From assembly GCA_000708835.1 (NCBI GenBank), contig DF237025.1, positions 93,667-157,666 of the forward strand: a DNA stretch of 64,000 nucleotides, in the 5' to 3' direction. This document shows, in pieces, positions 23,701 to 34,600 of this stretch. Source of the stretch: Klebsormidium nitens. Its lineage: Eukaryota; Streptophyta; Klebsormidiophyceae; Klebsormidiales; Klebsormidiaceae. The position numbers were made by a program, and so were the translations under genes. Below the pieces are notes generated by a model. The model did no database searches. It saw only the letters and a program-made list of their open reading frames with translations, and was not told the DNA's origin. Every line of letters starts with the position of its first letter. Position 1 is the stretch's first letter.

Positions 23701-26700
23701 TGATGGACTGAGTATCAAACGAGCGCATTGCAGATTTCTTCTCTGCCGGACGTGAGACTGTACTATCGCTACGAGCAGGACAATCGCGTCCACTTTTTCT
23801 CCGAGCGTCAGTTTAACTACCAGTATAAACCGAATCAAAACTCGTCTTTAACTCTTCTCGGGAAGCAAAGGAAGAGACATCCGCCACAGACTAAACAAGG
23901 TCGCCCTCGATGTTATATAAAGGGACCCTCGAGGAGCACCTGTTTGGGAGTGCGAAGACTGGATTGTTTTGGGATTGCGTGTTTCCGTCTACACTCCGAC
24001 GGGTTTGGATTGCGAGCTGGGAGATAAAGTGTTCAAGACGCATTTCTGATAGTAAGCTGGCAGCTCCGAACATCTGACCACGAGATTGGGCACAAAATAG
24101 CTCATGACCAGTACGACCGGAAACCGACAACCTCTGGTTTTTGAGTTAGATCCCAGGTCCAGATGTGACAAGAAACGCTTTGCGGTTGGACCTTTGGCGT
24201 TGCGTGAAGAGCACAGGTGCTTCTTTTGCCTTCAGATGCCCTTATGAGTCGGAGCAAACAAACTCGCGACTCCGTTCGAAAAGCGACCGGGAAACAACCC
24301 TCTCCCGGTGGATTCTGGGCGGAATCTGCTGCTTACCGGCGCCTGGTGTGATGACAACTAGGCCGGTGATGATGCCCTGCACGGCGCCGATCACGGATGG
24401 CTTCCCGAAAAAGGCGTAGTCGAGGCACGTCCACACGAGCATGCTGGCGGCGGTGGCGAGATTGGTCTGCAAACCCAAAGTGGAAGTTAACGTCGATTTT
24501 CAAAAGGTGGTTGGTTGGTAACCAAGGTTCGTTGAGCGAGGATTGGTCAACAAAGGGGTTCTCTGATTGTGAGTTTTCTGGAAAGTCCTCGTCTGACTAA
24601 GTGAGAATTCTTAATGGAACCGGGGCTCGTTGAGCGAAGATTGGTCAAGAATGGGGTTTCATCAAACCTGGTTGAGCGCGGTGGCTGTGGTTTCATAGGG
24701 CGGCTTTGAGGTTCTTTCGGAGCTATGTCAGTCGCTTCATGAACCTCGATGTCGTCAGCCACTGCAAATAGAAACTTCATTGCTTGACGGGAAGACTTCG
24801 TCGAGCTCCTAAATAAGTCAGATAATGACTTTCGGAAAGGAAGTCAGAGTCTGAAAAAGGCTCAACAGCATGGCACCCGAAACTATTGGCGCACGAGTTA
24901 AAAACAGCCTGACTGACCGTACTTCGAGACATGATGCAGCCTACTGCACAGACGTCCAGAACAACCGACAAGCTGCGATTGACACCAGAGATGCAATATA
25001 CTCAAGCTCACGTTCAGGACGGCGATGCCGGCGTCAACGCTGGCAGTGTACGGATCTCCTCCGTTGAAGCCGTTCCAGCCGAGCCAAAGCATGCCGGCGC
25101 CCGCAAGAACGAAGATGATGTTGTTGGGGGGAAAGCGCTCGCGGTCACGCAGGAGACGGGGGCCGAGCTGCAGAATGAGGTCGAGTTAGTGGATAGAGTA
25201 ACAACAACAAGCTCGACGAAGAAGTTCACGATGTAATCAGAAACGGGTCAAGAGGGGATAACAAGAAACCCGATGACAGTACTGACAACTGGGCCCCTGA
25301 GCTTGGTAAGAGGTGGAATTCAAAATGAACAGGGTTACAGATCTTGAGGCAATGTGGACGAGTGATCAAGCTCAGCAGTTATCTTTATTCGAGGACTCCT
25401 GGTGGGGTGAACTTAATCCTGGTTAACTTGGAACTTTGCATATATGTCACTCGTCAGGGAGCCCCACTTAGCTGCCCTTTGCTGTGACAAACTGGAAGTA
25501 TCTGCGTCACAGATGTAATGCCAAATTAAGTGCTTATAAGATGTAAAAATGGCCCTCTAGTTGAAATAAAGAGACGTTTAAACGGGTTGTTGAGTCCCCG
25601 TTTCGTTTTGGTTGAAATCTGCTGTATGGATAATGTGACGACCCACTGTAATGACTGACCAATCTCAGGGCGGCCTCAGGTTTCACTCAGTCAATATTGA
25701 CCTGTGTCTTGGGCTCTCAGCATTCTGCGTTCATTTTCTTTTCTACTACTTTACATGTTAGCATAAAAGGATCTGACAAAGACCAGTATAAGCTGCTTGA
25801 GCCCCTCACTACTGCAGTAGAATTGAATCTTACGAAGCCAGTGGCGTTTTGTTTCAACCACTACATCACACAATTGAATGCATCTTAAAATTCCAAAGGA
25901 AAGGAACTATGAGTCTGGGCAGGTGCACCAGCACGCCAAGCGCTCAGCTGAGGACAGCAGCTCCTTTTCAGGCTGGCAGTTGATAGTTCTTGCTGCTAAC
26001 TTTTCTTTTACAAGTAGGTGGGAAGGCAGAAGCAGAGTGACTGAGAACTAGACAGCAGGCTGAGCTTCGGCTAAAGAGGCTTTACATGAGAGAGTCGAAG
26101 GATAAGTTTCACAATGGAAATATTTGCTGTTCCTGAATCTGTACTAACAACTTACATTGCCCCACTAGATAAAGAAGTAGAACCAGGTCGATTGAAAGCG
26201 CTTCTTACCCAGAATGCAGCGACGTAGCCCGCAGTCCCAGACGACACGTGGATGACATACCCCCCCGAGTAGTCCAGCACGCCCCACTTGAACAAGAACC
26301 CGCCCCCCCAGACAGAGAACGCGCCGACCGAGTACGAGAGCACTACCCACAGGGGCACAAACAGCATCCACGCCAGGAAGTTCATCCTCCCCAGTAGCGA
26401 CCCCGCAATCAGCGCGAGCGTGATCGCCGCAAAGACGCCCTGGAAGTAAACCATCGTCGCCATTCCGTAGGCCGCGGTGACATGTGCAGTGTACAGATCT
26501 GCCTGGACTGACTCAAAGCCCCCCCCGAGAGTTGTCCCCGGACGCCCCCAAAAGGGCAGCATGTACTTCCCGAAGGAGAAGCGGTAGCCGCAGATGGACC
26601 ACGTGAGGAGCACTGCAGAATACGCGTACATGACCATGAACGCGGAGTTGATCGCCCACTTTTTTTTGACCACCCCGCCGTACATCATCACCAGGCCCAC

Positions 26701-26826
26701 CATCGTCTGGAGCCCGACCAACGTCGCTGACGTCAGCTGCCACGAGTTGTCGCCGTTGTTGAGAAAGGAGACAGGGGTCACGGCGGCCATGTCCGGGGCC
26801 GGGGCGGGAGCCGAGACGTTGGCCAT
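20704..26826 (-). CDS. AMT2: Ammonium transporter B, AMT2/MEP class
   Basis: Minus-strand paralog of transporter A. Exons: 26826-26209, 25167-25012, 24466-24337, 22027-21774, 21018-20704; about 490 residues. Exons 2, 3 and 4 have exactly the same lengths (156, 130, 254 bases) and phases as in gene [30 protein letters not shown] and VVHTHCVTG keep the pore residues, and the tail has [16 protein letters not shown] chose the ATG at 26826 ([13 protein letters not shown]...). The frame stays open upstream to an ATG at 27114, which would add 96 residues, and a start at residue 12 is also possible. Intron 3 (22028-24336) is inflated by a ghost-acceptor array and an assembly gap. Intron 4 holds a copy of the exon 4 end. 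The product should be an intact plasma-membrane ammonium channel. Confidence 0.93.
21547..21616 (-). repeat. Ghost copy of AMT-B exon 4 end with donor
   Basis: In intron 4, about 70 bases repeat the last part of exon 4 including a GT donor (GGGCAG/gtgggt), 227 bases downstream of the true exon end at 21774. Read in frame it gives [19 protein letters not shown] without a stop. It differs at silent and near-silent positions from both the true exon and gene A. Confidence 0.85.
22140..22802. other. Assembly gap (663 N)
   Basis: A run of undetermined bases lies inside intron 3 of transporter B, bordered on its right by ghost-acceptor repeats and 113 bases from true exon 4 on its left. Tandem repeats of this kind are a likely cause of the assembly break. 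The open frames across it are artefacts. Confidence 0.98.
22803..23531 (-). repeat. Ghost 3' splice-site array before AMT-B exon 4
   Basis: Reading the minus strand, copies of the intron tail, CAG and start of exon 4 (GCTTCATCCCCGGGTGG...) have their junctions near 22844, 22993, 23139 and 23278, plus a weaker one near 23512 and perhaps one near 23395. Spacing is about 140-150 bases. The copy at 22949-23001 is almost identical to the true exon start at 22027; those further away are progressively degraded. They are linked by a shared spacer containing CCACCAAGAACTTTG. Confidence 0.88.
24520..24659. repeat. Intronic 40-bp direct repeat
   Basis: Two diverged copies of a roughly 40-base unit containing GTTGAGCGA and GATTGGTCAA lie at 24520-24560 and 24618-24659, with a fragment near 24668. 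They are in intron 2 of transporter B and do not resemble its exons. Confidence 0.7.
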
Positions 26827-29011
26827 TGTTGCGGCGGGAACAAAAGTGAGCGCGGGTGCTGCCAACTGGCTCCCGAGAATCAGAGGCGGGAGAAAAGGGG
26901 CGGGGGCAACTGGTTTGAGCTGCCTAGCTCCAGCTGAGAGAAAGAGAGACACAGTACTGCCGGTGCCTAGTAGAGGGCGTATCGCGCACAGCTGACTCCA
27001 AGCTAGAGCAGTACTGGCGATCATTCGCAGACGAAGAGCTAGCTCAGGAATTGCTGATTGGAGCATGCAGGCGGACCGACGGAAGGAGGAAGATGATATC
27101 CCAAGCCAACACATGCATCGCCGGCATTCAAGACAGAAGGGTGCGACGCGGAAGCTTCATGATTAGAGCAAAGGGCATAAAGTCGCAGCTCAGATGCTTC
27201 GGATGCCTCGTCTTTACTCTTCGCTGCCTTCTTTGGCGGGCCAAGATCTAGGAAACTGTGGTCGGCATTGCACATGTGCCATTGGGCTTGCAGCCGTCTT
27301 CCTTACTGAAGACAAGCTGGACGTACCGATTCGACGTGTGTGCTGAGAAAGTTTGTGTCGTTTGACAAATGGACTTAAAAATTTCCCGGTTATCTCTCAA
27401 GTTGTTGACTCACGTCATTTTACTTGGCACTCGTTTAATACTTGCGGAAACTAGCATCAAACTACTCCCGACAAAAAAATGGAAGCTAAACGGGTGGTAT
27501 ATGCGCGTGGATCAAGCCATATTAAGTTATTAACCCACCAACTTTCAAGCAGCTCGCTTCGTTGTCGAAGCACTTGGGATGCGGCGACAAGAACTGCAAC
27601 CACGTGGAGGGAATCGAGGGAACCGAGGAGAAAGTAAAGATTAGGCAATGATGACGCCGCCGGAAGTTACGTCATTGATGGCGAGCACTTCCGAGCTTGC
27701 CCATATGCACACAGGCGGCCACACGGACTCCATATACACGTGCGGTAATTGTGTGGACATATGGCAGCTTGAAAGCAAAAGCTCCAAGATTCGTTGAAAG
27801 CCGTCCGATGAAAACCTCAGCGGTCACGATCAAGCCAAGAAACTACAAATCTTCGTAAAATCTGGAAGATTGTCAAGCTTTCTGTAGACTGTGACTGCAC
27901 GAGGGCTGCCACCTGCTGCCACGGATCGGGACTCGGGAGCACATTGAGGTTGCCTACGTTTTGACAAGGATGAGAACACGATGAGAACTACCGTAGATAG
28001 CCTGGGGCCCAGGCTGCTTCAGTATGTCGAAAGCATGTTACACTGCATGTGCCAGTGCCGAGCACTGAGGTCCCAAATGCATACGCTGCTGTACCTTAGT
28101 GCCGACGCAGAGCTTGCGATTGTAACCTACATGCGAATTTGAGTTGGCTTGGCCAACGCCTGTTGTGTTCTTGGTATTGTTGTTTCTATGTTGTAATTGC
28201 ATTGAATCACAAGTTCAGTCTGTCATCGACTGCGAGCATTCGAAGCGACTGCATGCGCACCTAATGATTAATTGTGGTAGACCCCGGCGGGCCCGCAATG
28301 GACAATGGCTATGCCGCGCTGGGCCCTGCATTCGCTCAGTGCAGCTCATTGAGCTAGTGACCCCTGTTTAATTGCTGCACCCGGATTGTCATACCGAATA
28401 CATCAACGGTATGTACGTTGTCGATCGGATGTACTGTAAAGTGCAATTTAAGAGAATATCGATTGAACGAAAAGCCCAGTGTTCTTGAAATGTATGATGG
28501 TACGGATAGTGACACGCGTACTTCTACACATTTTTCAAAAGAGTTGCTGCTTGTCGTCGATGTCGGATAAAGCTGCTATGTCGTCGTTTGACGGGCCCCA
28601 TATCAAAAAAATGGTTGGATGCAAACCAAAGCCATTTGCATGTCTTTGGTTGCCTTCATTGGAAAGGCCCCACTCACTACCATATTATCAGCGCTCCACT
28701 TGGTTTGCCTTCTACGTATTACAGCATGTAAGATGTGCTCGGAGGAATGTTCGGACACTTGCAATTGTATAGACCTTAAGAAAGGTCCAATCAAGAACGA
28801 GGGGCCCACTGAGGCGCTCATACCGCCTGTAGGACTTCCAATTAACATCCTCAAAATTTTCGAGTTTACAGCAAGGGAGAGCGCAAGTGCCATCTGGAAG
28901 CGACAGGTGCACTTCGGCCAGGTAGACCAGCTATGAAAAGCACCACTTCCCGAGCCGAAGAACACAATCACTGGCTTCGAGATTTCTGAACCACCTCGAT
29001 TAGCAAAGCTC
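26827..29011. other. Upstream of AMT-B and downstream of FAM136A homolog, no gene seen
   Basis: The first few hundred bases must include the promoter of transporter B, and the frame open to 27114 could be N-terminal coding. The remainder is moderately AT-rich with scattered short open frames. I see no family resemblance, RNA gene or mobile element. Confidence 0.45.
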
Positions 29012-30462
29012 CTAACCTGAGACGCGCCTAATGCCGTACTGGATCCGCTTTTCAACTTGTGGTAGACTCTTCAGTTGCTGATCGACGCATCTATTTACAC
29101 AGCTTTGCAAATCGCCTTGGAGTGCTGCCTTTCTGTCCGCTGACAGGTTGCCATCGGGTGGCACTTGCAGCTTTGCTTGGTCCTGACACTGATTTGCGCA
29201 TCTTTGCAAGCGGTTCTGCAGGCATCAACGAATTCATTTCGAAATCGTCTCAGGATAAGAGGAAGGGAATCAATCGTCGATGCTCTTGATCCAATTCGAA
29301 AGAAATCAGATACGCACTGAGTGCGAAGGAAGTCTGAGCAGTTGCAGAGGCCTTTCTCAGCGTGTGCTGACCAACTTTACAATCAAATCTATTTGCATTG
29401 ATTTGCGGAAGAGGCCACTGTCCTTCAAGAGAGAACCAACAGATCCGTTTTCCAAATTCCTTAACAAAATGACTTGGTCAGAACGGCGCATTTGACATCT
29501 AGGCTGTTGCAAAGAGAGTGAACTTCAACGCACAATCAACCACGACGTTCTGGATTTGACAGGGCGGTGGTCAACAAGGACTATATCCAAGGAGATCTGC
29601 CACTAATACAAAGTTTCACAACCAACTGCAGTCTGGAGAAATGGACTTCAGGAGCTAACCTGCAGCTCTGCTAGTTCCTGATTCACCACTTCCTCAATTC
29701 GTTGCATGCCATCTGTACAGGACGTCAGGCAGTTTTGCAGCTCAATCTGCCGTAAGGAGTCGTCCTTGCAGCAGTCTATGCAGCACTCAAAGGTCTTGAT
29801 CTGCAGGAAGACCAGAACTGCAATGGGAAAGGTGAAACTGCAGCCACTCTGTTTCAACACATTCGAAGGCAAGGCAATCACCCCAGAGAAGATCTGCAGA
29901 AAATCTGGTGAAACCATGCTGATCTCAATCGTGCTTCCATCCTGGCTTATTAGCAAAGTCAAACTCGACCAAGCAATCTGCCTGTGCGCTCAATCGAAAA
30001 CAAATATGTTTAAATGAGCCCTACAAGATGTGCGAGAAGAAAAGAGCTTCGTACCCATTGGTGGTATAAAATACCGCGATGCATACTGAGCCAGCACAAG
30101 CAGTTATCAAACCAATGGACCACCCTCATACCACCACTGCAGCAATGCAAGCGATCCAAGAATAGGATTCCTGAACTGGTTCTGCAACTTGAAGAAAGCG
30201 GGGCTCTCCGCACCACCAAAAGAGGCTTGATCTTTCATTCAACACAGCATTCAGAAAGTATGCATAACACGGTCGCTCTGCGCCAGCATGATGGCAATGC
30301 TGCTGAGAAAATGGTGCCGGATGTGACTGGGGAGGATGGTCAGAAGTGTTGCAAACTTCCACTCACCCTCTCCGGCCGAATGAACTGACGTTCGATCTTT
30401 TCAACCAGGTTTTCCACTCCGTCCTGCAGATGTTGCATCCGCGCCGCTTCATCTCTACTCAT
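29012..30462 (-). CDS. FAM136A: FAM136A-like (DUF842) protein
   Basis: Minus-strand gene with exons 30462-30367, 29800-29660 and 29215-29012, all phase 0, giving 146 residues against about 138 in human FAM136A. It starts MSRDEAARMQHLQDGVENLV, then the cysteine motifs ECCIDCC, CLTSC, CANQC and CVNRC, and ends SLPQVEKRIQYGIRR. Spaced CX3C pairs on a helical hairpin are typical of small proteins oxidised in the mitochondrial intermembrane space, where the animal homolog is reported. The role in the plant lineage is unknown to me. It is divergent from IFT88 across about 1.2 kb. The stop is the TAG at 29012-29014; a possible donor overlaps it, but the length fits the family with the stop. Confidence 0.88.
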
Positions 30463-31624
30463 TTTCCTAGCCAGCTAGTGAAAGCGCAATCAAGTTGCAC
30501 CACCTTTTTCAAAGCCCAGGAGCCGGCAAACGATCAAGCCGTGCTGCACCTAACTCATCAAAGCCCTAGCGCTATCCAACAAACTTGCAATGAAAAGTAC
30601 ATGAATGTCTACCGAGCTTCAGCCTAATAAGAAACGTAAGAAGTACGTCCAGACGGCAAAGCGAAGAAGCCAAAGAAAACCTTGGACCAGAGCTGGCGCA
30701 GGGCGCCACTCTTCTAAGTTCTGAAGTTGAGAGGAGAGGAGGGATAAGATCTTACTTTCCAGCTTTAGTTTCAATACCGTAATCGCAGATTTCTTGCAGC
30801 GGCCCTGCAGCAGGCCTGAGGCGGGCTTATTCACTCACGTCGATATGGCCGGTCAAGCTCAGTCGTTTTGAGAACCGGCATGAAACTTTCCATCCACCCT
30901 GTCGGTTGCCTTCGCGCAAGCTGCCACCCGGCAACAAAGCCGTTTGATTGTGTGCTTCACCTACTGATTTCAGAACGTCTTGCCGACGGTTGTGCGCGAG
31001 TGCCAATCCACGGTCAATTGGACGCTTGATGTGGACTCGACGGCCCATATTGCACCTGTAGCCTGTAGCCTAATAGGCCATAGAATGCTACAGTTTCTCG
31101 ATAGAGTATGGTACATACCTACCCAGCTCACCATGCTGAAGTCGTCAAGACACGCTAGGTATCTAGAGCCTATACTCGCTAGAACCCCTCTCAAATCATT
31201 GCAAGTCGGAGAAAGAGCTCAACTCTATAGCTGAGCTGCACATGCAAGGAACCCTATTGGCATAAGTCCTGACCTTCTTTGAGCTGAGCTGACCTGCCTG
31301 TGCATACTGAGCTGGGGTTTGAAACTTTCTCAAGTTTCTGTCGGGGGGAAAGTGGCTGGATGCTGGTGCAGGTTGGCAAGATGAACAATCAGAGTTCCAG
31401 CAAAGTCGCAGATCTCAATTAGAACTCCAATTTCCAACCTGCCTTCTGTGGACTAGGTATTTGCACAAAGGGTAGAAAAGCTAAAATTCTGGCCTAGCCG
31501 GCTGCTCAAGCTCTTCCGTATTGAGACCTTTGATTCTGCGGGCCGAATAATGCCTGCCTTTGAACATGTAAACGGCAGTTTCTTACTGGCCAGCTGATAG
31601 TCGCTCGTTCGTCTTGGTAACACC
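30463..31624. promoter_or_regulatory. Intergenic between divergent FAM136A-like gene and IFT88
   Basis: About 1.16 kb between two start codons must contain both promoters. GTTGCC and GGCAAC half-sites occur near 30903 and 30931, but too far apart for a normal RFX X-box. A doubled CTGTAGCC is at about 31058-31072. No other structure is recognised. Confidence 0.45.
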
Positions 31625-34600
31625 ATGTATCGCTCCTATGAAACGGCTGGCGCGAATGGTGCAAGCAGCACGACTGAAGAGGATGACGACTTGTACTCAG
31701 GGTATAACAACGCAAACGAGGACGAGGTGGTTTATGGGAACGTGAGTGGTGCAAATTCCCTCTCACTGCTATCAGAAACAATTGAACAGGCTGTCTGGGT
31801 GAGATCTATTATTACCCCAGGTAAGAGAATCTTGTTCGTGCTCAAGGGTATGTCACTTGAAGCACTACGCTGACATTTTCATTCCAATGTCAGGGTCTTC
31901 CCTTACTTATGAAGCTCTCAGTACTGATTACGCCTGGAATTCTGGCTGCTGTGCAGTATGCAGACTTTTCTGGAGAGGGGCCGAATGGTGCTTTTGAGGA
32001 GCTAGTCGTCGGCACATATGATGACCGAGGATCTCGAGGTAGTTCGCAGGTCAGCGCTCAAAGCATTCTGAGCTCACTGTCTCCCCCCCTTTTCCTTTTT
32101 TCCCCCCCTTTTTCCTCGCCAGTCTCGAGTTCACAGTGATATCAGGCAATCATACGGAGCTATCTAATGCAACTTTCCAATATCTCTTCAAAACACTGTG
32201 AGCTCTAACTTGCTGTCCAGGTATGGACCACCATTCAACCCCTGTGCTAACTCTTCTCATTCATGTGCACACGTTCCCAGGTTTTACCACACACAGTCTT
32301 CATCGCTGCTCATACCACCTCCAATTACCCCTCTCCCTTTTTCAGGGCATGGTCCCCCCTGGCAAGGCTGCCCGCACATCGACCGCCAGCACGCGAGGGG
32401 GGGGCAGCCTCAGACCCCTCGCCAGCTCTTCGGGGCGCCCCCCCGGGACAGCGATGCTGCGCGTCCCCATGACCGCTAGCAGGCCAATGACTGGCTCCGA
32501 CCCAAACGCGCGACCGATGACGTCGATGAAAGGGGCGGGATTCTCGTCGCAACCGCGGCCGAACAGCACGGGGCGGTTCGATCCGCTGAACCAGGCGGCG
32601 AAGGGCCCTGCGCCTGCGCTGCAGAAGAAGAGCGAGGCAAGCCCGGAAGAGCAGTGCCGGGAGATGGAGAGGAAGGTGAATCGGCTGCTGGAGGAGAGCG
32701 CGGAACTGAGTTTGGCGGTAAGTCGATTGGGAGGGCTCGTGCGATCTGGAGCGGAGATTTGTTTGGACGGGTGTTGGAAGGACGGGCCGTTCCCTTGATG
32801 TGGAAGTGGCGTGCTTCTTGCGCGTGTGCGGTTCTAGGACTGACTGAAAGTGTGCTTTTAGTTGGAGTTGGTGTGGTAATATCTCCACAAGTCAGGAGGA
32901 GAGTCTCAGAGTCAAGCTTTGCTTAATCTCATGATGGCACAAGCTAGGTAAGTTAGTTAGGGGACGGAGCAGAGTCAAGGGTAGGCAGTCAAAAAATGGG
33001 ACGTTGAGGAAGGTCCAGAAGGCCAGGAAGACTTTATCCCGAACACTGATGCCAGGAACCCCTTTCCTGCTTCTCACCACGTCAGGTTAAGTCCGCAATT
33101 TTACTGAAGCAGAGTACCCACTCTGCAGGGTGAGCCCGCTTGGTGAGGTAAAACTGAAGGGGGCTTGCTAATGATCAGACACTTATTCGGCTCCGCCAAG
33201 AGTCCATCTTTCAGTAACAGCCCTGACGAAGTTCCTTACCAGAAAAACACCAAGCTTTCCCGGATCCTCCACTTCAAAGGGACAACGGCGGGGCCTAGGA
33301 AGGATCAGGAGGCTGGAAACAGTTCAACCAGACACAGGTCCGGCTGTATTCACTTTTCATTCTCATATGCATGAGCCCTTTGCTAGATCCGAACTAAAGG
33401 CGATCAACGGGGCACTGAAGAAGGTCAAGCCGGCTGGAGGCGCTTCCCAACCACTGACCTCCTCGTCAACCCTGGCTGACCCCAACGATTCTCGGCTTAC
33501 CCCATCACCCCGGACTTTTCTTGGTGACCCCAACGGGGCTTTGGAGAAGGCCAAAGGCGGTTGAAAGCGCTTGCCAGCCACTGCCTACATCGGATGACCT
33601 TGACTAACCCTATTACATCCCGTGCTTTTAAGGCGACCACGACCGGGGTATTATTGGAGGCCAAGGAGGCCGGCACGTGCGAGCGGCCGCTGTGCAAGCG
33701 GCGGGAGCCAGGCGAATCTAGCGGACTAAACCCTGGCTAACCCCAACTTTCACAATCCGCTAACCCTGGTAAAAACCTCTTTTCTTTAGGCGACCACGAT
33801 GGGGCATTGGAGAAGACGAAGGAGGCCGGCAAGCGTGAGCGGCTGCTGTGCAAGCAGCGGGAACAGGCGAACCTAGCGGACTAAACCCTGGCTAACCCCT
33901 GGCTAACTCCTCTCTTTCTAGTGCGACCACGACGATTAATCCCAGCTGTTATTGGCTAACCCCGTTAAAACCCTCTCTTCTCAGGGCGACCACGACGGGG
34001 CGTTGGAGAAGGCTAAGGAGGCCGGCAAGCGCGAGCGGCTGCTGTGCAAGCAGCGGGAGCAGGCGAACCTAGCGGACCAGATCAATGGGGACCTGACGTT
34101 TGCGGTGTGCTTCAATCTGGCGCATCAATACCACCAGAACAAGCTGTACTCGGAGGCGCTCGACGCGTACACGCAGGTCGTCAAGAACAAGCAGGCAAGC
34201 GGCGGGGGAGAAGTGAAGACCGAGCAATCTTGAAACTTTACAGAGTCTGGTTGAAGTGACTGGATAGAAACGACGAGTGGGTGTCTCAGTCTCCTACTGC
34301 TTGTGTTGAAATCTCGCTCTGGACCGAGCGTCGAGCGCCAGGTGGCAGTCACGCTTTTCTTGTGCGTTGCTGGATGCTTCTCAAAATGAGGAATGAGTAT
34401 AGGCAGGAGGGAAAGAGAAGGCAGTGGGAAAGAGAAGCAGGGAAGAAAGGGTGTCTTCGAGATACGAAGATTGGATAATAGAGAGTCCGCTTGCTCGATG
34501 CAGACTCTTCCACATACACCCTGATGGTAATTTCTCAGTCCTTTTCCCACTTTCTTACGAGTATCCTTCCCCCTTTCGAGATGATCAAACGGCGTAACGC

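Noticed and set aside
30900-30940. GTTGCC...GGCAAC half-sites near the IFT88 promoter, like an RFX X-box
   Set aside because: The half-sites are about 20 bases apart instead of 0-3, and plants are not known to use RFX factors.
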